This document shows, piece by piece, positions 19,226 through 29,000 of a stretch of 36,759 nucleotides of DNA. The position numbers were made by a program, and so were the translations under genes. The stretch is from Paramarasmius palmivorus. Its lineage: Eukaryota > Basidiomycota > Agaricomycetes > Agaricales > Marasmiaceae. The stretch lies in NCBI GenBank assembly GCA_037176845.1, contig JAYKXP010000282.1, positions 1 to 36,759 on the forward strand, read 5' to 3'. Numbering within the stretch: the stretch's first letter is position 1; each line of letters starts with the position of its first letter. The notes below the pieces were generated by a model, which worked only from the letters and a program-made list of their open reading frames with translations, did no database searches and was not told where the DNA came from.

Positions 19226-19825
19226 CGCCTGTACGGATGCATTTCCTCCAACTCCAATATACATTTGTGAATCAACGGTTTGACGATTTCGGGATGGGCC
19301 TTGGCCCACAGAGTAAAAGCTGGAAGCCTACGGCCGCAGGAGGTGGGAGCCCCAGTCAACTTCGCCATAAGCCTGTCTAAGGCCTCGGGCTCCTTGTGCT
19401 GGGGGTCACGAAAGGCTCTACATCGGTAACGAAACCAACGAATGATTTGCTGCGAAGAGGACCCGTAAATCAGGCACAGCCCCAAATCAACAGGATCACA
19501 TGACACTAACCTCAATCCGATACGCAACGCGCTTCTTCAAGCTCTCATAGTCTGCCTTGGCCTTGGCAAAGTCCTCGTTGCTTTGGCCTTCCTTGCGAAC
19601 TGGAGGAGTAAATTCGACCTCTGGCATGTCGTCATTGACATTCTCCAAGTCTTCTGGCGGAGGCTCGACGTTGTGTTCAAGAGTCTCGGGATACCTCCGG
19701 TGATAACAAGGAATCAGATCGGCAAAGAACTCTTCCCAACCTTCCTCAACGGCTTTGCGATACTCTTCAAGGTGGCGTAGCAAGAAGATGTACCGAGTCC
19801 CAAGGAAGGCACCTGGATGAGGCAT

Positions 19826-20267
19826 GATGGGTAGACACGAGTGAATGAACCAGGAACGGAACGAAGCAGAGCAGCAGATGGCGGTCAAATCACCAGAGAA
19901 GCGGCAGGGTGTTTGGGTGAATAGTCCGTGAGTTCCAAATGCCCCTTTATATGTCTTGTCCCGCTAATTATTTTTGTCGGTTATTTCTTTATAAAATAAA
20001 AAATATGCGCTTCACCCTTGGGATTTGCCATGAATTTACCAATCAGACAGGGCGGTATGTTACCGGCTGGCATCCTTGGACGACGCCCACGCGGTAAGAA
20101 TATCATTCTTGGAAAATGAGACCCTTACTTTACCCAACTCCTCAGATCTCTTTCAAGATTTCACCCCATGATATTGCGTGCGCCAGGCTCAGCAAAATCC
20201 TGGCGTTCGAAGTATATTTTCTCACGTTCCCTTCTTTCTTTCTAACCCCCATCTTCTCCCAGTGCAG
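19826..20267. promoter_or_regulatory. Divergent intergenic region with CCAAT box
   Basis: This 442-bp gap separates the ATG of the minus-strand eight-exon gene from the ATG of the plus-strand viroplasmin gene, so both may be driven from here. An ACCAATCAG box lies at 20038-20046 and an AT-rich stretch (TTTATAAAATAAAAAATATG) at 19989-20008 could provide a minus-strand TATA-like element. A pyrimidine-rich stretch just before 20268 is typical of fungal transcription starts. Confidence 0.45.
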
Positions 20268-21278
20268 ATGTCCAACCGTCGTCACCCCTCTGCAGTGGAT
20301 CGTCGCACCGGTACCCATATCCTGCCCTGTAAGTCCTCTCTCTTTAGTCTCCCTCCAATAACTCACAGATCACAGCTAATCCGTATCGTGCCACGCCGCC
20401 TGTTGATGCACCTGGCAGTGCACCCCACACTTACACATTGACCCAGCATAACCCAGACAAAGGTTCGTGTATCGTTCTCTAGAGAACCTCTAAGATTAAC
20501 GCCTCTGGGCTCTTTCTTACAGGTGTCACCATCTGTCGCACAACTGTCGAGCAGGAAAACAGTATGTTATCGATTACTGCCCATGAAAAAATATATATCT
20601 GACAAATTTGTTATCCAGGCTGGGTCGTCACGACCACAACCACCATTCATCGTCGACACCCGGATATTCATGTTACTCATGTCGATTGTGGCACATCCCC
20701 TGGAGCTGGCGAAGCAGTGGACCACGCCCAAGTCTCTACCGCTGCCGTTCCATTGGTCGCCACTAGTGACCAGGAACTTGTGACGTCGTCAATGGCTGAG
20801 GTATTTGCCTCTTTGACCACCCCCACCATGCCGCCTCTCCAGTTTTCGAACGTCATTCCTGACCCCAACGACATTGTTATACGGCCAGGCATGGAGACTC
20901 ACACCCGGTTCTACGTCGTCTTTCGTGGCCGTGAACTAGGCGTGTTCTATGACCAGTAAGCAGTATAGTTCTTCACCAAGGGTCGTTCTAATGATATTTC
21001 TAAGCCCTTCGGAAGTCCTCCCTCACATCTACCGTGTGTCCAATGCTGCGTCCAAAGTATACAACACTTTTGAGGCAGCTGTTTCCGCTTACACTGAAGC
21101 TTTTCACGGTCGCTTGCCAGGCTTTGAGCTTGCGATTATTCCTGCGCCTATCCCACTCGCTTATTCCACTGCCAGCGGCCATGGTGGGAGTAACTCTCAG
21201 TATAATATCGCCATTGAGGGAGATTCGGATTCTGAATCCAATGAGGCTGAGGTTGAGAGACAAGTAGAATATCAGTAA
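20268..21278 (+). CDS. Viroplasmin-domain protein 1 (265 residues, five exons)
   Basis: Exons 20268-20328, 20376-20462, 20523-20561, 20619-20955 and 21005-21278 join in frame to 265 residues; introns are 47, 60, 57 and 49 bp with GT-AG ends. The start ATG (MSNRRHPSAVDRRTG) follows a pyrimidine-rich tract. Residues 1-150 are low-complexity. The recognisable part is residues ~159-200: RFYVVFRGRELGVFYDH, then RVSNAASKVYNTFEAAVSAY, the pattern of the caulimovirus viroplasmin/RNase H1 N-terminal fold (aromatic-x-V-x-x-G-x-x-x-G-V-aromatic, then V-x-x-x-x-x-K-x-F-x-x-x-x-x-A). In RNase H1 this fold binds RNA-DNA hybrids. No RNase H catalytic domain follows; the C-terminus is acidic (EGDSDSESNEAEVE). 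It is divergent with the eight-exon gene and paralogous to the gene at 24706. A nucleic-acid-binding role in the transposon neighbourhood is inference. Confidence 0.72.
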
Positions 21279-21721
21279 TCGTACAATGCATTGTGTAGAC
21301 TCTCCGAAAATCAATTATAGCCGTCACGGTGGCTCATTATGTCAAGATTAGCATGTCGCCCAAACCAATACGCCATCACCGACGAAAATCAATTATCAAA
21401 TCTCACCACCATCAGACCATGAGACCCTTGCCATGCCTTAAGGATCTGATATCATCCGGATAACCAGCCTTATCGCGGGACCCGCCCGCACCATCAGATC
21501 ATGGTATTGTTTCCTTCTGGGTGCACGGCTATGCGGATGAAACACTCACCACCCTTGATTGTTCAGCTGTCACATGAGGTACTCACCACCCTGGATTGTT
21601 TTGTCGCATGAGGAACTCACCACCCTGGATTACCAGCATCATTTATCCATCGGAAATATTTCCTATTCTAGCATACAATGTATCAACGATGTTTAGGGTT
21701 CGCAGAACTGTCGACCACGAC
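21279..21721. other. Intergenic DNA with splice-donor-like direct repeats
   Basis: There is no coding signal on either strand. It separates the 3' ends of the convergent genes at 20268-21278 and 22623-21722. The direct repeat at 21544-21637 is its only structure. Confidence 0.5.
21544..21637. repeat. Three direct copies of a 34-37 bp unit
   Basis: ACTCACCACCCTTGATTGTT (21544) and ACTCACCACCCTGGATTGTT (21581), then ACTCACCACCCTGGATTACC (21615), are linked by similar CACATGAGG/CGCATGAGG stretches. On the minus strand each copy carries GGTGAGT, a strong splice-donor consensus. Confidence 0.75.
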
Positions 21722-22623
21722 CTAGTTCCCTTGCTCCTCTCTGTGAGATTTTAGTCCTAGTACAATGAACTCAACACGGGTACTCACTTCAATCTTTTTC
21801 GCCGTTCCCGTTCCCTCTGATTTATAGCCGAACGATTGGCTTCACGATGTCTGCGGGAATATTCTCGCTGTTTCTCGCGCTTCGCTTCCAAGATGGTGTT
21901 CCTGACATCGTCAGTGGAGCCTTTTAGGGCGTCCGATTGTCTGTAAAAGAATTCAGCCGCCAGATCCATGTGACAATACGCTGACAACCAATCTCGGACC
22001 TTGCTCGTCTTTCTTTCACCCGCACACGAATGGCCGAACGATGCCTCTCGTAATAGCAACGGGAGTTCTTGGCCTGTTGATGGTGTTTTTGCGCCAACCT
22101 CTCATTGTCAATGCCTACCGTTCCCAATGGGGACTCCCGTGAAGATTGCGTCTCCCTGCAATCTTCGTTTGGACTTTCCCTCGGAGTTATTTCTTCACCC
22201 TGGTTGCTGGAGCCGCAGGATTCGGGAACACAGGCAGGGGGCAATGGTTCCTGTTGATGTGGTATCAATTTGAGGGGTAAATGGGTGGTACGCCGGCCGA
22301 GTGCTTCACGCTCCGTGCGTATTCGGTTGAGCTCAGCCATACGCCTTTCTAATTTAGTAGTAGTGCGTGCCGCTGGAAGCAAATATAACTACATTGCTAT
22401 TGTTACTGACAAGGAAACCTACCTAACCCTTGGGGCTGCGTTTTGGGAACTAAAAAAACTCTTCTGCGAATCGGCTCATTTGGACCTTGCCTCCCTGTGA
22501 AAACAATCATTGCGAGAGTGTATCTCAGTAGGTATAGCACACTTGATACCCGAACGTACCTTTCAAGACTGACCGTTTATTGTCATGCCCTGTACGAGTT
22601 CTTGCGATTTTTCGCAGAGTCAT
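21722..22623 (-). pseudogene. Small basic repeat protein gene with a one-base frameshift
   Basis: The minus-strand model has exons 22623-22560, 22494-22423, 22372-21788 and 21740-21722. It starts at the ATG at 22623 (MTLRKIARTRTGHDNKRS) and would give about 246 residues if one base missing near 22000-22008 is allowed for (CGA GCA AGG TCC should probably read with an extra base, giving …ERRAKVRDWLSAY). Two related basic segments are visible: SRCYYERHRSAIRVRVKERR and REYSRRHREANRSAINQRER, a Y-x2-H/N-R-x-x-I-x-x-R pattern I recall from fungal transposon-associated proteins. Between them lies DWLSAYCHMDLAAEFFYRQS. The protein is strongly basic, suggesting nucleic-acid binding; function unknown. 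Introns are about 50-65 bp with GT-AG ends. The frameshift could be real or a sequencing error. Confidence 0.6.
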
Positions 22624-22793
22624 ATTGCCATTGGGATTGTCTTTGGCATGGGGGAGAATAACAGAGTCACGCGTGAAAGATTGAAGGGAATTATTCGATC
22701 TTCTCTTCTGGACTGGCCTTTTAGATGGAGGGCATGGGGTATGAACTGCGGGGAGACGTTTTTATGAGTCAAAACCTGAGGGCGAGTTCAGAA

Positions 22794-24609
22794 TTACGCA
22801 CTGCGAGGATCACTGCAGTCACTATCAAAGCCCGACTCTTCTGCTGTCGAAGAACCTCGTTCTTCCAGCCGGTATAGCACTTTGGAACCTCCTAACAACA
22901 TTGGCTTGCTGGACATGGAGGAAGTGAGATGATCAAGAGGTTTGAGAGAAAGTGTGAACATCCATCACTACTCAGTACCGGGGACTGCGTTCAGCCCGGG
23001 CCCCGGTTGTCAGCTGCCAAAAAGGGGGGTGAGGATGAGAATCTCACTGCATCAATGAGATCATCACCGCTCAGATGAGACACTCACCATTGTGACCACC
23101 TTTTTAAACAACCCAAAAGCCTTAATCTTGAATGACCTTGGCTTCTGAGATCGTGGGTCTTGATCTTCAGTCACATCTATATGACGCGCAGATGAAAAAT
23201 GATTAAATGCGTGTAAGTATGTACAGGGATCAAATTCGTGATGGTTCACACCTGTTTGATCTCGTACTTCAATTGGTATGTGCAGATGACCCCTCTCTAG
23301 CAATCGACTTTGACCAGGTATCGGCGATGTACTCGTGATCCATTGTGTCGGAGCTAGCGAGGGAATTATTAACCTATGATAATACTCAGATTGGCGAACC
23401 TTGAACCTACGAGGCTGTTGATATGATGTACACCAATGATTCTGCGCTACAATCCAGTTACAAAGTGTCTGCGCCAATTACCCGCTAACGATACTCAGTC
23501 AGAATTTTGAGAATACTTAAGCGTGGTTTATACGACCTACTTGGCATGTAGTGTGGGATGTCCGGACTATTCACGAAAAGCATATAGACACCTTGGTGTA
23601 TTTACTAATGAAGCGATTGGATAGCATGAAGAACGAGAGCGACACGGCAGTCCCGTAGAATGTGTTTTAACTTTGTGCCGGCGATCCTCATGGAACGATA
23701 CCTGTGATTCTTGTCCCAGCGGTTCAGAAGCTTACACGAGAATCATATTATTGAAGATCACCTTACCTTGATGCGGTGAAGCGTTTGGTTGGGAGGATCG
23801 AGTTGGTTGGATATGGGTGAAACGGCAGTAAAACGGAAAGGGTGTAAGTATTTACCGGCCTCTTCACGGATCGAGGGCAGTGGTTGTTGAGCCACGTCTG
23901 GATATATATAAGCCTGAAGGGCAGCAAATCCAAACTATGTACACTACTTACCGGTAACTTGCTGTGCGCATTTCCAGAGTCATAAAGAGATCCGGCAAAA
24001 TTGACGACTGAGGTCTAGTAAACCTCACACTGAATAAGTCCATTACAATTGGGCCCGAATAATAAGGAAGGGCTTCAAGCTGGTTCAAGTTCTCAAGTGT
24101 AACCCGCGCAAGATTGAATCTGCGATACACGGTTGGATGGTCAATGATGAGCGGGTCGCGACTGGACAAAGGCAGGAGTCGAATGGCCAACAAATGTTGG
24201 TATGGAGTGTCACATTTGGACCTCGAATGAAAGCGCTCTAGAGGATATCTCTGGGAGCTATGAGGTTCTGAACCACCGGCGCTTGTGGAGGTACATGGGG
24301 AAGATCAGATACCAATGTCACATGCCGATTATTCAAATTTGCACCGTTCACACGGCTGTAATCGTCTTGTTTTCCTCCACCACCATGTACCAGCTTCATA
24401 CTACGGCTCAACCTCGAACCTCTGCTCCATGAATGCCTTGCATAATGTGAGTTACTTTTAGCTCTCAAATAGAGTGTTTCGCTAACATCTGCACAGATTT
24501 GATGCGGATTGTTACAGAAACGACCTAGATTGCGACTCCGGCTACCCCCAAGTGGCCAACTGGTTTGTTCACATTCGACCATGTGCACTCCAAGAGGCAT
24601 CAGATCCAA
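22794..24609 (-). pseudogene. Unclassified multi-exon remnant, boundaries unresolved
   Basis: Several minus-strand blocks have protein-like composition and end at good donors. These are 24609-24238 (MDLMPLGVHMVECEQTSWPL … NNRHVTLVSDLPHVPPQAPV), 24193-23948 (SRDPLIIDHPTVYRRFNLAR … GPIVMDLFSVRFTRPQSSIL, ending before GTAAGT), about 23940-23765 (YIYPDVAQQPLPSIREEAGK), 23420-23270 (LERGHLHIPIEVRDQT, ending before GTGTGA), 23188-23093 (PRSFKIKAFGLFKKVVTM, ending before GTGAGT) and 22916-22794 (MSSKPMLLGGSKVLYRL). Phases do not all agree, so this may be one decayed gene or two. I do not recognise a family. It fills the interval between the two viroplasmin genes. Confidence 0.35.
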
Positions 24610-24705
24610 ATCTTGGCTACCCGGCTCTCCAGCAACTTACTTTAGCTTCATGGATGCCCGATTCTTCGTAGTTTCCCCTGGTTTCCCCCCGCTACATTTT
24701 CAAGG

Positions 24706-25918
24706 ATGACACGGAAAAAGGCGATTGTCATTGAAGGTTAGTGGATCGGTCTTCACGAATAGGGAAAAGCTAATGGATTTCTTTAGACTCATCCGACGAA
24801 GAGGACAGGGAGCGTCGTTTGCAAGCTCTAAGAAAAGCATTGAATGGTACGTGACCTATTCCGTCCGGTTGAATGCAACAATGGCTGATGAATCCCACAG
24901 AGGTGCATTGGGAACATGGCCGAATTATGTTCCTACAGTCTGAGCTGGAACAACATGTTCTGGCTGCTCAACGTGCAGCGTCTCGCGCGGAAGAGGCTCT
25001 CGGTGAATACATTGGTTGTATCACAGTTTGATGATGAAGCTAACATGATTTTCCAGAGGACATCCAGGAATCTTTGGGGGACTGGAGTGTCTCAGGGAAA
25101 CTATCTTCCCCGGTGTCGACGCGTTACTTGACAGCCTTGTCTCGACAGGCCTCTGATGATAGCCTGCAGTATGAGGATCCGGAAACAGAGGAACTCATGC
25201 GGACAGTCCAACTCAGCCCAGGAGGTAGTAGCGTAAAGGTGGAGGACGACACCGTGTCCAGTCAGCCCAATAACGTATTGGTGAATGCCCGACCTTCGAC
25301 ACCTCCAAGAACCCCCAGCAAACCTGCTAATGCAATAGCGCCGTCGTCCTCAATCAAACGATCAGTCCCCCGACGTGAAGAGGCTTCGTTGGTGTCTCCA
25401 ACACCAACGAAACGTGCACGGAAAGGTCCCAAAGGCGGGTTTCTGGTCCTGAATGGCAAGGACGGCGTCAATGGTGTCTTTGGTTCATGGTGAGCATATT
25501 AATAATTGTTGGTGGACGGTCAGTAATCTCACTTGACCGCGTTCCTTATAGGGCAGTAGCCGCGAGTGTCGAACAGAATGTCTCGGGTGCTATTATTCAA
25601 GGCTTCAACTCATTTGAAGAGGCTCAGAACGCCTATGATTTGTGTTCATCCTCTGGTCTTCTGGCGTACCTGACACTCCCAGATCATGAGAAGAAATGGT
25701 TTGTTGTTCTTCGTGGAAGCTGACCAGGTGTTTGTCAGAGGTATGGTATTCCCACCCAACTCTTCCTGCACGTTAATTGCTAACACATGGGCCGAAATAG
25801 AAGAATACTGTTGGATTTAGTTGGCGCCGAGAACCTAGAACATGTCCAGGTCACTGATATCCTGGTGGCGGAAACCGAACAGGAGGCCCGAGCACTGTAT
25901 TCAAGCTCTCGTAGATAG
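24706..25918 (+). pseudogene. Viroplasmin-domain protein 2, six exons, one in-frame TGA
   Basis: Exons 24706-24736, 24787-24846, 24901-25002, 25057-25489, 25552-25740 and 25801-25918 keep one frame for 311 codons, except for a TGA at 25721-25723 (codon 266). The start ATG (MTRKKAIVIEDSSDEEDRER) opens an acidic/helical N-terminus with a coiled-coil-like stretch (FLQSELEQHVLAAQRAASRA), then a Ser/Pro-rich region with a basic patch (PTKRARKGPKGG). Two viroplasmin-type domains follow: GFLVLNGKDGVNGVFGSW with NVSGAIIQGFNSFEEAQNAY (~192-236), and KKWFVVLRGS(stop)PGVCQRR with VQVTDILVAETEQEARALY (~258-305). The stop falls where the family motif has a variable residue before P-G-V and fits CGA to TGA. 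If translated to the stop, only the first domain is made. It is the paralogue of the gene at 20268 and lies 170 bp upstream of the KDZ transposase on the same strand. Confidence 0.68.
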
Positions 25919-26088
25919 CGGTTGATTGTGTATATTGTTTGTCAAGGAAATAGAATTTTATTCCGTGTACATATGGATGAATGTTGCATGCAGACGTTAG
26001 ATGAATCCCAGCGCTAGACCCAGCGCTTCTTGACCTTCAGGACTCGAGGAAGTCACATGACTGGGTCTCATTCAATCAACAAACAACA

Positions 26089-29000
26089 ATGCGCAGACGT
26101 CGTCAGAAGCAGAAGACCTTCCATGATCGTGTTCCACTCACCGACGATTTCGAGGTTGTACCCTCTCGGGAAGGATTCTTATCCAGCACTGGACACAGTG
26201 ACTTCAGTCAAAGGTCTCCGGCCAAAGGTCGCTCGGGATGGACCAGAGGAACACATTGGGAGCTGCCTGTGGGCGAGGAAGCGGATGATGAAGGAATTTC
26301 CGACGACAGGATATCGATCCAGATGGACTCAGAGATGTCTGATGCAGTCTCGGAAGCAGAGAGTGCTGCATTAGAGGAGCATGTCAATGTGTGGGTCGAT
26401 GAAGAACATTCTCAATACGAACCCATGGATCCGATACCCGAAACTGGCCTCAAAGGAAAAGGCAAGAAACGAAAACGCAAGTCATGGGCAGCAGTAAGAG
26501 GAATTTTCTTGAATCGTCACAGAGTCGAGGCTAATTGATTTCAGAAACGTCCGAACATTCACTGGAAAGTACACCGTCGCCAGGCTTTTCTTGAAGAGCT
26601 TCTGAGAGGACAGGGAAGAGGAGATTCCAGAAATCAAGAGGCCTGCACAGACTGTGCAGGCAAGGATCCCAGTGGGCAGAGTCAGGAGATGCAGAAGCCG
26701 AGGTTGCGTTGCAGAGACTGTTTTTATGGGGACATGGTTTGTGTTATATGCTGCCTGCGACGTCATCGGGAACAGCCCTTTCATGTGCTGGAGGTGAGTT
26801 CTTCGCTGTCCTTGCATTTTTCGTGGTACTGATAAGCTCAGGAATGGGATGGAGAACAGTTCCAGAAGACTTCGCTCAAAGCAATTGGACATACGGTTCA
26901 GCTCAACCACATGGGCCGTGACTGTATCAAACCTGTGTCTTGTCATTCCAAGCTCCGCATTCTACACACCAATGGAATACACCACATTTCCCTGCTATTC
27001 TGTGGCTGCTCAAAGAAGATTCCGCAGTACCAGCAGTTACTACGTCGAGGTCTTTACCCTGCGACTGTCACTGAAGGTCGTATTATGACCTGGGCAACGT
27101 TCACTCTCCTCCGCACGATTCATATGCAGTCTTTCACGACGAAGGCCTCAACACACGACTTCTATCGCGCTCTCGAAAAGCTGACCGACAATACTAGGCT
27201 TGACTTGCCCAAGTCACGCTACCGCCTGCTTCTCTGCATTATTCGGCAGTGGAGGCATCTCAAGATGCTCATGTGGTCGGGGCTGGGTCATAACAATGAG
27301 TTCAGCCCAGGACCGGTACAGGCAGGGAAGAAATCATTGAGGAAAGGATTGGAAGGCGCAGAGGCAGCCGGCGAAACCCTGCAACAGGTTCAGAGGGTTG
27401 AAGAAGGATTCGAGGGAAGTTTGGTTATTAAATGTCCCACCTGTCCGCATCCAGGCATAAATCTGCCAGACGGCTGGGAGCTGGAAGCACGCAGGTGAGA
27501 AATACCAACTTCCTCTTAATAATCCCGCTAATTGTCTGCAGTTTCCTGTATCGTCTCTGTGTTTGTATAGACGGCAACTTTCGTCTTAAAGAACAGTTGG
27601 TTTCGTCACACTCTCGGGATCCGGCTCTGAACGACGGCATGGGTTACTTCGTCAGAAGAGTTCCCTATGAGAAGTGGACCTTGTCGAAAGGGGACGAAGA
27701 CGTGGTATGTTCTTCCCCAATCGAGTAGGAGTTTGACTGACCACTGGTAGATCAATACTTGTGTTCCTTTGGCGGCACTCGCGAAACAGAATACCAAATT
27801 TTCCAAAGGTTTGCGCTATACAGGGGTCGTTGGCGTGGCTTGTGGGCGCAGTGAAATGTTTTTAAGACTGGCAAACCTTCACAAAGGCGAGCGGTGAGTC
27901 ACATTTCGGGCTATCATGGTATCCAGTCGTGTTCAAACTTTCATAGATATTCAAGCTCCGACTACGTCTTTGCTAAAGCTCTGGTGGACTTTTTGAGGCT
28001 TCTCCATCTCCTAGTCATCTATGATGTGGCTTGCCAGTGGTTCGTTAACCTCTTGGCCCGCCTGAAGCTTTTGGCAGTGCATATGAGAGTCGAACAGCCC
28101 ACGTTGAAAATGGTTCCGGGAATCGGCAAGCTTCATGAGCCGGGACACAAGCAGAAGAACCACGAGCAGTATTCGCTGAACTACATTCCGGGTGCAGGCA
28201 ATATCGACGGCGAAGTCATGGAGCGAATTTGGGGCGAACATAACAATTTGGGCAATGCAACAAAGACGATGGGGCCAGGTTCTCGGGAGGACTACATTGA
28301 TGCTACGGCAGGTGATTGGAATTGGCAGAAATATGTAGGCATTGGTACGTCTTTCCGTTGGCATTACTCGAGTTGCTGGTGACGAAATATAGGGTTGATG
28401 TTGACTAGGCGTTATTGGGAGGCTGTAAAAGATCGAGCGAAGCACGTATCCGAGCATGCCGGCTTGACGGCCAACCTGGATAAGGAAATGGTTGAGCGTT
28501 GGGAGCAGATGTGTGTGGCTTGGGAGAACGCGCCAACACCCAAGTCGGATGTGATGAATCCGTTCGCAATATCTGAGGAATGTAAAGTAGCATTGTCTTG
28601 TTGTGTCTTGATGCAGGTTACTGATCGACATTTTATAGTCATTAGTACGAACAAAGCGCTCGAAGAACTGGCTTGGGAGGAGGAGGCACGCATGCGAGCA
28701 GGTGGCGTACAATATCATGCAATAGATGCAGCAGGCTTCTTGGTACTAGCGCTCGAGATCAAAGATACACAGTAAGCCATTGCTGTTATGGAGATTTATT
28801 GTCTTAACAGAGGATTTATCTATAGGTATAAATTGCGCCAGAAAACAGAAAGCCAGCAGAGATCACCTACCGCAAAACAATCCAGGAAGCGTGCGGATGA
28901 GCGTGCAGCACTGCGCTGACAAGTTCGTGCATACGAGGAACTCTGCCCGATTTACATGCCTGGCTTGGTGCGGTATCTCGAGAAAACAGGAGCGACGGAA

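Larger units (their letters stand above)
13656..19825 (-). pseudogene. Eight-exon gene of an uncharacterised fungal family, split by a foldback element
   Basis: Exons read on the minus strand: 19825-19511, 19449-19226 continued at 16216-16168 across the inserted element, 16113-16066, 16013-15909, 15857-15680, 15627-15499, 15439-15324 and 15268-13656. With the insert and a 2-bp duplication removed the frame is continuous for about 924 residues, which strongly supports the model. The start is the ATG at 19825 (MPHPGAFLGTRYIFLLRHLE). Features: an N-terminal helical region (EEYRKAVEEGWEEFFADLI, RIEQIIRWFRYR); an HMG-box-like stretch near residues 245-290 (KFAFLAVRQEVIKSNF, TRQEWADKAREEAREREQKF); a middle domain (LPSFLQPIIDGLAEATGWNF, VNYKKYIVPLYANFLQKVY); a long Ser/Thr/Pro-rich, basic tail with nuclear-localisation-like patches (SSKRQKAS, KKRVRDRD, SKKARL); and a conserved end (MDFRRMLRLWLRID, MPDWRKDENRGIR). 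Intron 3 starts GCAAGT, a GC-AG intron. Function unknown; a DNA-binding role is inferred from the basic and HMG-like parts. It resembles multicopy Agaricomycete genes seen near transposons (from memory, not a search). Confidence 0.75.

Noticed and set aside
21544..21637. CRISPR-like array
   Set aside because: Three imperfect short repeats with near-identical spacing segments in a eukaryotic intergenic region; no cas genes and no unique spacers.
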